A stretch of DNA of 14,622 nt from Pseudomonadota bacterium. GTDB lineage: Bacteria; Pseudomonadota; Alphaproteobacteria; Rhizobiales; Xanthobacteraceae. The translations under genes and the position numbers were made by a program. Every line of letters begins with the position of its first letter. The stretch's first letter is position 1. Shown here piece by piece: positions 1 through 7,114 of the stretch. The stretch spans positions 1 to 14,622 of the forward strand of contig JAEVZN010000266.1 in assembly GCA_023392205.1 (NCBI GenBank), read 5' to 3'. A model generated the notes under the pieces. The model was not told the origin of the DNA, ran no database searches, and was given only the letters and a program-made list of their open reading frames with translations.

Positions 1-1005
1 CTTGAAGCCCCAGACCTCATAGGCATGCACCACCCGCGCATCGTCGCCGGTCCGCAGGCCGTGATAGAGATCGACCACTCCGCCGACAAAGCGCGGCGGG
101 AAGATTCGGATGCAGCCATAATCGAGCAGGTTGATGCCGCCCGGCTCGCCGTCGCGGTCGAACACCGTGTAATTGCCAAGATGCGGATCGCCGTGGATGA
201 CGCCGAAGCGGCTGAACGGAAACCACCAGGCGGTGAACATGGCCTGCGCCAACCGGTTGCGCTGTTCGAGTGGCGCATCCTTGAATGAGAGCATCCGTCC
301 GCCCTCAAGCCAGTCCAGCGTCAAGAGACGCTTCGTCGACAATTCCGGCCAGACGCGCGGCACGCGGATCAATGTGCTGTCCGCCAGCATCTCGCGATAC
401 AGCGCGACATGTTTGGCCTCGCGTTCATAATCCAGTTCCTCGCGAATGCGCGCGCCGATTTCCTGATTGATCTCGCGGGTATCGATGGCCGGCTCCATCC
501 GCCGGTGCAGGGCGAACAGCCATTCGAGTTGCTTCAGGTCGGCTTCGACGGCCGATTGCATGTCGGGATATTGCAGCTTGCAGGCCAGTTCCGCCCCGTC
601 ATGCGCGCGCGCGCGATGCACCTGACCGAGCGAAGCGGCCGCCGCCGGGTGATGCGCGAATTCGGCGAATTTCGACTGCCAGTCCGCCCCCAGTTCCGCG
701 CTCATGCGCCTCTTGACAAAGGCCCAGCCCATCGGCGGCGCTTCGCTCTGCAGCTTGGCAAGTTCGGCGACATATTTCTGCGGGAGCGCATCAGGGATGG
801 TGGAGAGAAGCTGCGCCACCTTCATGATCGGGCCCTTGAGCCCGCCCAAGGCCGCCGCAAGCTGTGCGGCATTCTTGCCGCGATCGAAGCCAAGTCCGAA
901 CAGCCGCGACCCGGCAATGCGGGCCGCGACGCCACCGACATCGGTGCCGACACGGGCATAGCGCCGGGCGCGGGCGGAAAAGCGGTTGGCTTCGGAATCG
1001 GACAT
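1..1005 (-). CDS. ABC1/AarF/UbiB-family atypical kinase, C-terminus cut by window edge
   Basis: Translation of the minus strand from the ATG at 1005 gives 335 open residues that run off the left edge, so the C-terminus (roughly 100 residues in this family) is missing. Visible motifs in order are: an N-terminal ABC1 signature around residues 57-92 (GPIMKVAQ, then STIPDALP), the Ala-rich nucleotide loop AAAASLGQVH at 121-130, a candidate kinase lysine at K143 (ACKLQYPD), EELDYEREA at 189-197, the catalytic loop HGDPHLGN at 271-278 and the metal-binding DYG at 295-297. The family is atypical kinases/ATPases; UbiB members support ubiquinone synthesis, but this soluble-looking protein could be another subgroup, so I give no symbol. 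The usual K-x-G-Q of the family reads KVAQ here. A stop lies a short way upstream in frame; no strong ribosome site is visible. It follows bdhA by 58 bases on the same strand and may be co-transcribed. Confidence 0.9.
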   Translation of the reverse strand, partial: MSDSEANRFSARARRYARVGTDVGGVAARIAGSRLFGLGFDRGKNAAQLAAALGGLKGPIMKVAQLLSTIPDALPQKYVAELAKLQSEAPPMGWAFVKRRMSAELGADWQSKFAEFAHHPAAAASLGQVHRARAHDGAELACKLQYPDMQSAVEADLKQLEWLFALHRRMEPAIDTREINQEIGARIREELDYEREAKHVALYREMLADSTLIRVPRVWPELSTKRLLTLDWLEGGRMLSFKDAPLEQRNRLAQAMFTAWWFPFSRFGVIHGDPHLGNYTVFDRDGEPGGINLLDYGCIRIFPPRFVGGVVDLYHGLRTGDDARVVHAYEVWGFK

Positions 1006-1063
1006 GCCGATGAAAGCTAGGGACTGGCGGGCCGATCTGCCAGTGTCACAGCGGCACAAGTCC

Positions 1064-1846
1064 CTATTGCGCCGTCCACCCCCCGTCGGCGGCAATGGCC
1101 TGGCCGCGGATCTGATCGGCGGCCGGCGAACACAGAAAGACCGCGAGCCCGCCCAGTTGTTCCGGCGTGACGAATTCCAGCGAGGGCTGCTTTTCGCCGA
1201 GCAGGCCGAGCTTTGCCTCCTCGACCGTCATCCCTTCGCTCTCGGCCCTCGCGTCGATCTGCTTCTGGACCAGCGGCGTGAGCACCCAGCCGGGACAGAT
1301 GGCGTTGCAGGTGACACCGGTTTTCGCGGTTTCGAGCGCCACCACCTTGGTCAGCCCCACCAGCCCGTGCTTGGCCGCCACATAGGCCGCCTTCTCCGCA
1401 CTCGCGACCAGACCATGCGCGCTGGCGATATTGATGATGCGGCCCCAGCCGCGGTCAAGCATCTGCGGCAAGACGAGCCGGATCGCGTGAAAGCAGGCGG
1501 ACAGATTGATGGCGATCACAGCATCCCAGCGCTCGGGGGGAAAATCCTGGATCGGCGCAACGTGCTGGATGCCCGCATTGTTGACGAGAATATCGATCCG
1601 CCCCAGTCCGGCGCAGGCCTGCTCGATCATCGCCGCGATCTCGGCCGGTTGCGACACATCGGCGGGCGCATAGATCACCCGCACGCCATATTCGGAGGCG
1701 AGCGATGTGCGCAGCGCTTCAATCTCGGATGCATCGCCGAGACCGTTCAGGACAATATCGGCGCCGGCCTGCGCCAGCGCGTGCGCCATGCCAAGCCCGA
1801 TCCCCGATGTTGATCCCGTCACAAGGGCAACTTTGCCATTGAGCAT
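1064..1846 (-). CDS. bdhA: D-3-hydroxybutyrate dehydrogenase (SDR family)
   Basis: The protein has 260 residues, the usual length for BdhA. It is a classical short-chain dehydrogenase: cofactor loop TGSTSGIG at 10-17, NNAG at 89-92, and catalytic S142, Y155 and K159 (YVAAK). The regions GIQHVAPIQDFPPERWDAV (92-110), AHGLVASAEKAAY and PGWVLTPLVQKQ, and the ending ADGGWTAQ, are what I recall as characteristic of 3-hydroxybutyrate dehydrogenases rather than FabG. The enzyme interconverts 3-hydroxybutyrate and acetoacetate with NAD and feeds products of polyhydroxybutyrate breakdown into central metabolism in the cytoplasm. The start is supported by GGAG about 9 bases upstream of the ATG. The 69-base gap to the upstream toxin gene holds a small palindrome that could be an operator. 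An ABC1-family kinase gene follows on the same strand. Confidence 0.95.
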   Translation of the reverse strand: MLNGKVALVTGSTSGIGLGMAHALAQAGADIVLNGLGDASEIEALRTSLASEYGVRVIYAPADVSQPAEIAAMIEQACAGLGRIDILVNNAGIQHVAPIQDFPPERWDAVIAINLSACFHAIRLVLPQMLDRGWGRIINIASAHGLVASAEKAAYVAAKHGLVGLTKVVALETAKTGVTCNAICPGWVLTPLVQKQIDARAESEGMTVEEAKLGLLGEKQPSLEFVTPEQLGGLAVFLCSPAADQIRGQAIAADGGWTAQ

Positions 1847-1895
1847 AAAAGGTTACTCCAGAAAATTTTGGGAATTGACAACGATCCGGTTGGCG

Positions 1896-1907
1896 CAGAT
1901 TTATCTG
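1896..1907. promoter_or_regulatory. Small palindrome upstream of bdhA
   Basis: CAGAT and ATCTG flank TT, giving a 12-base palindrome in the 69-base gap between the doc stop and the bdhA start. It lies about 50 bases upstream of the bdhA start codon, where an operator would be expected, and has no T-run to make it a terminator. Five-base arms arise by chance often, so the assignment is weak. Confidence 0.25.
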
Positions 1908-1915
1908 ACCGAGAT

Positions 1916-2302
1916 TCACGTTTTAGGCCAATTGTCCCGGACCCATTGCGTGAGTCCTTCTTCACCAACTTCCCCTGCCGCCAGCGACAAAATCATGGCG
2001 GTTGCAGCCTCGGGCGCAACATCGAAGTCGATCCCATTGAGGCCCAGAAAAACCATCAGGGATGCGAAGGCCGCCGGTTTGTTTCCATCGACGAAGGGAT
2101 GGTTGCGCGCAACACCAAACGCATAGTCAGCCGCCAGGGCCGCAAGGTCCACTTCGCCGTATGCAAACTTGTTGACCGGTCTGGCCAAAGCAGATTCGAG
2201 CATGCCCATATCCCTCACACCTTCCGGCCCGCCGAAGAGCGCCAGTTGTTCGGAGTGGATATCGTTGACGATGGACACATCGAGCCAACGCGGCTCGGTC
2301 AC
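1916..2302 (-). CDS. doc: Doc/Fic-family toxin of a type II toxin-antitoxin module, with altered Fic motif
   Basis: The protein has 128 residues and matches the death-on-curing family along its length: N-terminal WLDVSIVNDIHSEQL, the conserved GVRDMGMLESALARP (28-42) and AYGE, then the Fic motif HPFVDGNK at 68-75. Doc toxins are kinases that inactivate EF-Tu; other Fic proteins AMPylate. His68 and the acidic-Gly-Asn core are present, but the residue after GNK, normally arginine in the HPFx(D/E)GN(G/K)R motif, is proline (P76, codon CCG at 2077-2075). That arginine normally contacts the nucleotide phosphates, so activity may be reduced or lost. The gene starts with GTG and overlaps the antitoxin stop (GTGA), indicating translational coupling. 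Antitoxin partner: the AbrB-type protein encoded immediately upstream. The fold assignment is sure; activity is not. Confidence 0.92.
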   Translation of the reverse strand: MTEPRWLDVSIVNDIHSEQLALFGGPEGVRDMGMLESALARPVNKFAYGEVDLAALAADYAFGVARNHPFVDGNKPAAFASLMVFLGLNGIDFDVAPEAATAMILSLAAGEVGEEGLTQWVRDNWPKT

Positions 2303-2556
2303 TTGGCCAATGCCTTATACGTGTCTGCGTATTTCCGAAACGAACGCCGTGCAATTTCCATCGCTTCAGCATGCTTTGGATCATACGGCGTCAGCTTGAG
2401 GCCCCGCTCCGGATTCTCGACCAGATAGAGCTTGTCGCCTTCACGCAGGTTCAGCCGGTTCAACAGTTCTTTTGGCAAAATCAGCCCGACAGAGTTGCCG
2501 ATCTTGCGGATTTGAAGCACGTCGGTCTCAGAAGCGGGCTTGACTGGTTCGTTCAT
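2299..2556 (-). CDS. AbrB/MazE-type antitoxin of the Doc module
   Basis: The chosen product has 85 residues. Its AbrB/SpoVT/MazE DNA-binding fold is plain in residues 13-46: LQIRKIGNSVGLILPKEL followed by LREGDKLYLVE. The C-terminal part (DPKHAEAMEIARRSFRKYADTYKALA) is helical and would be the toxin-binding tail. An ATG 51 bases further upstream (2607) is open in frame but is rejected: it lies within the predicted -35 element, whereas the ATG at 2556 has GGAG (2566-2563) six bases before it. The stop TGA overlaps the GTG of doc by four bases. Such antitoxins neutralise the toxin and repress their own operon through palindromic operators; a perfect palindrome lies just upstream. AbrB-type antitoxins paired with Doc toxins, in place of the classical Phd, are known in proteobacteria. 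Confidence 0.9.
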   Translation of the reverse strand: MNEPVKPASETDVLQIRKIGNSVGLILPKELLNRLNLREGDKLYLVENPERGLKLTPYDPKHAEAMEIARRSFRKYADTYKALAK

Positions 2557-2568
2557 GGCAGGCTCCGA

Positions 2569-2609
2569 CGTTATACAAACAGTATAACGCAACCCTTCGG
2601 TCTGCACAA
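2569..2609 (-). promoter_or_regulatory. Promoter and overlapping palindromic operator of the toxin-antitoxin operon
   Basis: On the minus strand there is TTGTGC (2609-2604), a 17-base spacer, and TATACT (2586-2581), a good sigma-70 type promoter. It is overlapped by a perfect inverted repeat with arms CGTTATAC (2569-2576) and GTATAACG (2582-2589) around a 5-base AAACA spacer. The right arm covers the -10 box, so a repressor bound there would block transcription. This is the arrangement expected for autoregulation by the AbrB-type antitoxin. Which protein binds it is inference. The -35 element lies only 6 bases past the pepF stop codon. Confidence 0.7.
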
Positions 2610-2614
2610 TGGCG

Positions 2615-4477
2615 TCAAACGCCCTCGTCCAGCGCCTCCAGCTCGGTGATCAGCCGCTCTATCACGCCAAGCCCGCCTTGCCAGAAATTAGGATCGCGGG
2701 CGTCGAGCCCGAACGGCTTCAGCAATTCGGAGTGATGTTTGGTGCCGCCGGCCGCCAGCATGGCGAGATAGCGCTCGGCGAAGCCCTCGTCGGCCTTCTC
2801 GTAGACGGCATAGAGCGAATTCACGAGGCAGTCGCCGAAGGCATAGGCGTAAACATAGAAGGGTGAATGAATGAAGTGCGGGATATACGCCCAGAAGACT
2901 TCATAGCCGGGCTTGAATTCGATGGCCGGGCCGAGACTTTCGGCCTGCACCTCCATCCAGATCTGGCCGATCCGCTCCGGTGTCAGTTCGCCGGATTTGC
3001 GCTCGGTATGGATGCGGCGCTCAAAGCTGTAAAACGCAATCTGCCGCACGACCGTATTGATCATGTCCTCGACCTTGGCGGCGAGCATCGCCTTGCGCTC
3101 CAACGGATTGGTGGTCGCGGCAAGCAGCTTGCGGAAGGGCAGCATCTCGCCGAACACGCTGGCTGTTTCTGCAAGCGTCAGCGGCGTGGGCGCCATCAAG
3201 GGACCGTTCGGCGCCGCAAGCACCTGATGCACGCCATGCCCCAGTTCATGCGCAAGCGTCATCACGTCGCGCGGACGCCCCTGATAATTCAGGAGCACAT
3301 AGGGATGCGCGGACGGCACGGTGGGATGCGCAAACGCGCCCGGTGCCTTGCCCGGTCGCACCGGGGCGTCGATCCATCGATCGTCGAAGAAACGCTCGGC
3401 GATATTCGCAAGCACCGGAGAGAAGGCGCCATAGGCTTCCAGCACGGTGGCGCGCGCTTCCGGCCATGCAATGGTGCGCATGGGCACTTCCGGCAGCGGC
3501 GCATTGCGATCCCAATGCGGCAACGCCTCCTTGCGAAACCAGCGCGCCTTGAGCGCATAATAGCGATGCGACAATTTCGGATAGGCCGCCTGCACCGCGC
3601 TGACCAGCGCGTCCACGACCTCGCGCTCGACGCGATTCGAAAGATGCCGGGAATCGGCAACATCGGCAAAGCCGCGCCAGCGGTCGGAGATATCCTTGTC
3701 CTTGGCGAGCGTATTGGTGATCAGCGAGAACAGCCGCACATTGGCCTTGAACGTCTCCGCCAGCGCCTCGGCTGCCGCACGCCGCTTGTTGCCGTCGGAA
3801 TCCTGCAGGAAACTCAGGACCGGTTCGATGGCAAGCTCCTCACCGTCGACCTTGAACCGCAGCCCGGAAATGGTTTCATCGAACAGCCGATTCCAGGCGG
3901 AATATCCGCTCACCGATTTTTCGTGAAACAATTGCTCGATGCGGTCGTCAAGCTGATACGGCTTCTCCTTACGCAGATCTTCAAGCCACGGACGGTAATG
4001 ACCGAGCGCCGGATCGGCCATCGCGCGCTCCAGCACCGTATCGTCGATGCGGTTCAGTTCGAGCGTGAAGAACAAGAGATGCAGGGAGATCGCGGTGATG
4101 CGCTCCTGCACGTCGCCATAGAATTTCGCAATGACCGGATCGGCCGTGTTGCCGGCATAGGTCAGCCCCGCATACGAAATAAGCCGCCCGAGCAGATCCT
4201 CGATCGCTTCATAGCGCCGGACCGGATCGACCAGAGCCTGTCCGCCATGCGTGGAGCCGGCGAGTTCAGCCAGCCGGCCCTTGTAGGCTTTCTCGAAGGC
4301 CAAGCATTCGGTCTCGGCACGGTCCATGTCCTGCTTGAATTCGGGCGCGTCCATGGCGGGGTAGAGGTCGGTGAGATTCCATTCCGGCAAAAGACCGAGG
4401 TCGGGTTTGACCGACACCTTCTGAGCGGGTTTCGCGGACGATTTTTTCGAGGCAGAGGCAGCCGGTCGGGTTGTCAT
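2615..4477 (-). CDS. pepF: M3-family zinc oligopeptidase (oligoendopeptidase F)
   Basis: The protein has 620 residues, the normal size for PepF. It carries the M3 zinc motif HELGH at 410-414 (zinc ligands H410 and H414, catalytic E411) and the downstream third ligand E437 within LTLAETASVFGEM. Other family landmarks are LPEWNLTDLYP near residues 30-40, KVEDMINTVVRQIAFYSFE, and the C-terminal PHFIHSPFYVYAYAFGDCLVNSLY. These cytoplasmic metallopeptidases cleave short peptides in protein turnover. The first 25 or so residues (rich in Ala, Ser and Lys) are a disordered extension without a signal peptide. I kept the ATG at 4477, which precedes the extension; no strong ribosome site decides it. The gene is divergent from the TPR gene, and its stop nearly abuts the toxin-antitoxin promoter. 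Confidence 0.95.
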   Translation of the reverse strand: MTTRPAASASKKSSAKPAQKVSVKPDLGLLPEWNLTDLYPAMDAPEFKQDMDRAETECLAFEKAYKGRLAELAGSTHGGQALVDPVRRYEAIEDLLGRLISYAGLTYAGNTADPVIAKFYGDVQERITAISLHLLFFTLELNRIDDTVLERAMADPALGHYRPWLEDLRKEKPYQLDDRIEQLFHEKSVSGYSAWNRLFDETISGLRFKVDGEELAIEPVLSFLQDSDGNKRRAAAEALAETFKANVRLFSLITNTLAKDKDISDRWRGFADVADSRHLSNRVEREVVDALVSAVQAAYPKLSHRYYALKARWFRKEALPHWDRNAPLPEVPMRTIAWPEARATVLEAYGAFSPVLANIAERFFDDRWIDAPVRPGKAPGAFAHPTVPSAHPYVLLNYQGRPRDVMTLAHELGHGVHQVLAAPNGPLMAPTPLTLAETASVFGEMLPFRKLLAATTNPLERKAMLAAKVEDMINTVVRQIAFYSFERRIHTERKSGELTPERIGQIWMEVQAESLGPAIEFKPGYEVFWAYIPHFIHSPFYVYAYAFGDCLVNSLYAVYEKADEGFAERYLAMLAAGGTKHHSELLKPFGLDARDPNFWQGGLGVIERLITELEALDEGV

Positions 4478-4518
4478 GCGTAGGAATTTCGCTCGCTTGT
4501 CTGGTGAAGCGCAATGCC

Positions 4519-4549
4519 ATCATATTGCGTGGCGGGCGGCATTTCGCAA
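4519..4549 (-). promoter_or_regulatory. Possible pepF promoter
   Basis: On the minus strand a good -10 box TATGAT (4524-4519) lies about 42 bases before the pepF start codon. The best -35 candidate, TTGCGA (4549-4544), is 19 bases away, longer than the usual 16-18, so the assignment is tentative. The rest of the 202-base divergent gap between pepF and the TPR gene shows no convincing promoter for the plus strand. Confidence 0.3.
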
Positions 4550-4679
4550 CCGATGTGTTGGCCGCAAAGATGCTGCAATTGCGGCGCTCCGGTCTTCAAA
4601 AAGCTGACACATTCGCCTAGTTTCGCCGGCCGCACGACCCGTCCCGGCCATCCGGGCATCGCTTCAGGACCCTGAGCCC

Positions 4680-7028
4680 ATGAATCGCAAGGAACGTCGC
4701 GCCGCGCAGAAACGCGGCGGCCCCGCATTGTCGCCCATGGCGCAGACGCTGGCGGCCGCCTTTCACGCGCACCAGGCCGGCCATCGCAACGACGCCGAAC
4801 GCCTGTATCGCGACGTCCTCGGCAGCGAGCCGCGCAATCATGCCGCACTGCATCTGTTCGGCGTCCTCATGCATCAATCGGGGAAGAGCGACGAAGCCCT
4901 CTCACTGATCGGCCAGGCGATCGCCTTTGCGCCGCGCAATCCCGACTATCATTACAATCTCGGCATGGTTCTGCAGGCTGTGGACCGTCAGGCCGATGCC
5001 ATCGCCGCTTTCGACAAGGCCATCGCGCTCAGGTCCGATTATGCGGAAGCGCATTTCGAACGCGGACAATCGTTCGCGCAGATCGGCCGCTTTGCAGAGG
5101 CTGAAAGCGCCTTTCGCAAGGTGCTGGCGCTGAAACCGGGCGATGCCGCCACGCTGAATAATCTCGGCCTGGTCCTGCGCGAGCAGGAGCGCGGCGACGA
5201 TGCGGCGGCGATGTTCGAACGCGCCGTGGCGGCGGCACCCTCGTTCGCCGTCGCACGCATGAACCTTGCGCTCAGTTACAAGACGCGGGGGCGCAGCGAC
5301 GATGCCCTCGCGGCGATGAAGAAAGCGCACGAACTCGATCCGCAGGCGCCGCAAGTCACCTACAATCTGGCCCTGACGCTTGCCGATGCCGGTCAGCCGG
5401 AACAGGCCCTGACGACCATATTGGGGTTACGCGATCCGGCAGCCAGTGTGGAATTGCGCAATCTTGCCGTGAACTGCCTGCAGACCCTGCCGCGGCTGCC
5501 ATCGGAAACGCGCCTGCGTGGCCTGCTGACTCGCGCTCTCGCCGAGCGCTGGTCGCGCACCGAAGGACTTGCGGCCATTGCCGGCGCGATCCTGAAATCC
5601 GATCCCGTTATCGCCAACGCCATCGCGCGCACGGCCGCAACCGGATCGCGTCCGGTGGCTGTCACCGAATTGCTGCCCGCCGGAGGTTTGGCGGCAATCT
5701 CGAAAGACCGGCTGCTGATCGCATGGCTGGAAGCCGCACCGGTCGCCGACATGGAGTTCGAACGCGTCCTGACAGGTCTGCGTTACGCCTTGCTGGCCGC
5801 CGCCCGGCAAGCGACCGACGACACAGACCAGCCGCTGCTGCCGCTTGCCTGCGCCTTGGCGCGGCAATGCTATCTCAACGGATATGTCTGGCCGCAATCC
5901 GACGATGAAAGCGCGCGCGCGCGTGAACTTCAGACCGCGATCGGCACCGCCTTGCAGAACCGTCAGCCGCCACAATCCGCTGCGATCGCGGCGATCGCGA
6001 GTTACGCGCCGCTACATACCCTGCCCTTTGCCGAGAGCCTCGGGAAAATCGCGACCACACCGCCGCTCGCAGGGTTGCTGATCCAGCAGATCGGCAATCC
6101 GGCCATCGAACGCAAGCATCAGAACAGCCTACCGGCATCTACCGTGCCGATGCAAAGCCAGGAGCAATCCGTACCCGCGCCACGCTGGATCGGCATGATC
6201 GAGACCCCGCAGCCGGTCACAATAGAGGCCTATCTGCGCCGCGGCTTTCCGCAGGCCGACCTGCGGCCGCTCGATGCGACAGACGGGCTGGATATTCTCG
6301 TGCCCGATTGCACCACCGGACGCACGGCGCTGGAACTTGCGCAGCGACATCGCGGCGCGCAGATCCTGGCCAGCGATCCGCACGCCATCCATCTTGCCTA
6401 TGGCGCACGTGAAGCCGGCGCGCGGCATTTGAGCGGCATTGCCTGGCATGTGATCCCGGACACCTCGCTTCCGGCCATCGGCCGCAGCTACCACCTGATC
6501 GATGCGAGCGACGAGGCCGCCTTCCAGAAGGACGGTCAGGCGCGCATCCATCTGCTGGCATCGCTATTGCGGCCACATGGCGTGATGCTGATCGGCATCC
6601 GCGGCGATCGCTTTCAAGACACCATCGCCGCTGCGCGCGCGATGGCGCGACAGGGTAATTTCCAGCCCGATATCGACGGCATTCGCGCGCTGCGGCAGAC
6701 GATTGCCCGACTTCCCGAAACCGATCCGGCGCGCGGCATCATGCTCACACCCGAGTTTCATACACTGGAAGGCGCACGCAGTTTGCTGTTTGGTGAAGAC
6801 GCCAATCCGGTCACGCTCGGCACTTGCGCCAATCTGCTGCGCCGCTGCGGCCTCTCGGCCATCGGCATCGACGTCGACCGCGCGCGCGGGGCGCTGTATG
6901 CGAAAGCCAGTCCCGGCGACCTCAACATGGCAGATTTCGCGCGATGGCAGGATCTCGAGCGCACCGAGACTTCGCTTGCGGTGATGGCGTACCCGCTCTG
7001 GGTGCAAAAAACCGGCGCCCCGGCCTGA
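4680..7028 (+). CDS. TPR protein with a degenerate SAM-methyltransferase-like C-terminal domain
   Basis: The protein has 782 residues and no signal peptide. The N-terminus MNRKERRAAQKR is a basic start I recall from alphaproteobacterial TPR proteins. About seven TPR units of 34 residues occupy 20-257 (for example YHYNLGMVLQAVDRQADAIAAF at 90-111, split here into helices A and B). A helical middle region covers about 258-500. The C-terminal 280 residues align by eye with the methyltransferase domain of TPR-methyltransferase fusion proteins, up to the terminal YPLWVQK (771-777). However, its key motifs are eroded: the SAM loop reads DILVPDCTTGRT (538-549) instead of a GCGTG-type loop, and the usual acidic and His-rich motifs of the catalytic core are missing. 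Many fusions of this type are uncharacterised, so no substrate is assigned. The gene precedes a sigma-54 activator by 86 bases, which include a CtrA-like site, so the two are probably separately controlled. Confidence 0.85.
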   Translation: MNRKERRAAQKRGGPALSPMAQTLAAAFHAHQAGHRNDAERLYRDVLGSEPRNHAALHLFGVLMHQSGKSDEALSLIGQAIAFAPRNPDYHYNLGMVLQAVDRQADAIAAFDKAIALRSDYAEAHFERGQSFAQIGRFAEAESAFRKVLALKPGDAATLNNLGLVLREQERGDDAAAMFERAVAAAPSFAVARMNLALSYKTRGRSDDALAAMKKAHELDPQAPQVTYNLALTLADAGQPEQALTTILGLRDPAASVELRNLAVNCLQTLPRLPSETRLRGLLTRALAERWSRTEGLAAIAGAILKSDPVIANAIARTAATGSRPVAVTELLPAGGLAAISKDRLLIAWLEAAPVADMEFERVLTGLRYALLAAARQATDDTDQPLLPLACALARQCYLNGYVWPQSDDESARARELQTAIGTALQNRQPPQSAAIAAIASYAPLHTLPFAESLGKIATTPPLAGLLIQQIGNPAIERKHQNSLPASTVPMQSQEQSVPAPRWIGMIETPQPVTIEAYLRRGFPQADLRPLDATDGLDILVPDCTTGRTALELAQRHRGAQILASDPHAIHLAYGAREAGARHLSGIAWHVIPDTSLPAIGRSYHLIDASDEAAFQKDGQARIHLLASLLRPHGVMLIGIRGDRFQDTIAAARAMARQGNFQPDIDGIRALRQTIARLPETDPARGIMLTPEFHTLEGARSLLFGEDANPVTLGTCANLLRRCGLSAIGIDVDRARGALYAKASPGDLNMADFARWQDLERTETSLAVMAYPLWVQKTGAPA

Positions 7029-7044
7029 AAGCCGGATGCATCAC

Positions 7045-7094
7045 TTAACGCCCCGTTAAGCCAAACACCCGATGCTGCCCCGAAACGGTACAAT
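7045..7094 (+). promoter_or_regulatory. CtrA-like box and -10 element upstream of the sigma-54 activator gene
   Basis: TTAA (7045-7048), seven bases, TTAA (7056-7059) matches the CtrA consensus TTAA-N7-TTAA on both strands. It sits inside a perfect inverted repeat (CTTAACG at 7044-7050, CGTTAAG at 7054-7060, 3-base loop). There is no T-run on either strand, so it is not a typical terminator of the TPR gene. Downstream, TACAAT (7089-7094) is a good -10 with no recognisable -35 at the right distance, as expected for an activator-dependent promoter. The predicted transcript would start near 7101, just before the ribosome site AAGGGG (7102-7107) and the ATG at 7115. CtrA binding is inference from sequence. 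Confidence 0.5.
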
Positions 7095-7114
7095 GCCGCG
7101 CAAGGGGTCCGACC

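Noticed and set aside
409..1020. 203-codon plus-strand open frame at the left
   Set aside because: Shadow of the ABC1-family kinase, which has all its kinase motifs on the minus strand.
2557..2607. Longer antitoxin start at 2607
   Set aside because: It would lie in the -35 element and encode residues outside the AbrB fold; the ATG at 2556 has a well-placed GGAG.
2867..4483. 538-codon open frame on the plus strand opposite pepF
   Set aside because: It is the antisense shadow of pepF in GC-rich DNA; its Arg/His/Gly-rich translation shows no domain, whereas the minus strand has a complete M3 peptidase with HELGH.
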